From: Kribbella steppae
Lineage (GTDB): Bacteria > Actinomycetota > Actinomycetes > Propionibacteriales > Kribbellaceae
Direction of reading: 5' to 3'
Assembly: GCF_004342025.1 (NCBI RefSeq)
Contig: NZ_SLWN01000003.1
Coordinates: forward strand, 186,001 to 250,000
Length of the DNA: 64,000 nt
Shown: piece after piece, positions 63,901-64,000 of the stretch
Position numbering within the stretch: position 1 is the stretch's first letter
Layout: each line of letters opens with the position of its first letter
Made by a program: the position numbers and the translations under genes
Notes under the pieces: generated by a model
Database searches by the model: none
Told to the model about the DNA's origin: nothing
Seen by the model: only the letters and a program-made list of their open reading frames with translations

Positions 63901-64000
63901 ATGACCTATCGCCTGATCCTGCTCCGCCACGGCCACAGCGACTGGAACGCCAAGAACCTGTTCACCGGCTGGGTGGATGTCGACCTGAACGCCCAGGGCG
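63901..64000 (+). CDS. gpmA: phosphoglycerate mutase (2,3-BPG-dependent), N-terminal part
   Basis: The first 33 residues are in the window; the rest is cut off. [20 protein letters not shown] followed by VDVDLNAQG is the start of a cofactor-dependent phosphoglycerate mutase, with the phospho-acceptor His in LLRHG. The usual RHGES is RHGHS here. It interconverts 3- and 2-phosphoglycerate in glycolysis. Synteny with mshA-Rv0487-gpm1 supports the call. Confidence 0.9.
   Translation, partial: MTYRLILLRHGHSDWNAKNLFTGWVDVDLNAQG

Overview
The window is a high-GC actinobacterial chromosome segment with about 75 densely packed genes. No rRNA, tRNA, IS element, phage or CRISPR was seen. Markers: mycothiol biosynthesis (mshA, mshD), an F420-type LLM oxidoreductase, glnR, a HbhA-like gene, PHO boxes of the Streptomyces type, and many GTG or ATG starts placed 6-8 nt after a TAnnnT -10 box (leaderless mRNAs). 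Gene content and style suggest Kribbella or a close member of Nocardioidaceae/Kribbellaceae (inference). Several blocks follow Mycobacterium tuberculosis gene order: ppk-mutT1; glnR/thiX/cysA-sseC; Rv0474-hbhA-Rv0476; mshA-Rv0487-gpm1.

Layout. 1-5.8 kb: partial hemerythrin-like protein, aldo/keto reductase, APH-fold kinase, flavin reductase-like protein, unknown protein, and a thioesterase/ion-channel pair. 5.9-8.3 kb: MarR regulator, GH3 lipoprotein, two DUF202 membrane proteins. 8.4-10.1 kb: PhoU-like protein plus Pit phosphate transporter. 10.1-14.9 kb: unknown gene, PlsC acyltransferase, TPP riboswitch-thiC, SatD-like protein plus membrane partner. 14.9-19.2 kb: four membrane proteins with Tyr/Gly/Gln/Pro-rich tails (three RDD, one two-helix) and two other small membrane proteins.

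19.2-31.1 kb is largely phosphate: pstB-pstA-pstC-pstS with a PHO box, a bifunctional-nuclease gene, mutT1 and ppk, then an esterase, two secreted proteins and mshD. 31.2-33.1 kb holds a secreted 5'-nucleotidase behind a PHO-like repeat. 33.3-41.4 kb: moaD, glnR, arfB, thioredoxin, an RDD protein, then a sulfur operon (DUF4395-sulfurtransferase-DUF1416) behind a 26-codon leader peptide that looks like a cysteine attenuator, a secreted anchor-P protein and dtd.

41.5-52.2 kb: BKACE enzyme, a two-gene orphan module with an acidic repeat protein, DsrE-like protein, a 35-aa membrane peptide, nitrobindin, a dicarboxylate two-component system with dctA, LLM oxidoreductase, ygfZ and asparaginase. 52.2-64 kb: XRE regulator with an 18-bp palindrome, HbhA-like protein and DUF2516; two L,D-transpeptidases flanking a macrodomain; typA; TetR with its operator; erythromycin-esterase-like protein; SDR; coiled-coil membrane protein; mshA-ybjN; and the start of gpm.

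Phosphate uptake, storage and scavenging genes dominate the middle; thiol/sulfur metabolism (mshA, mshD, the cysA-sseC operon, thiX, DsrE, MoaD) is a second theme. The most notable non-coding signals are the leader peptide, the PHO boxes, regulator palindromes, and two unusually long perfect inverted repeats (after thiC and before gpm).
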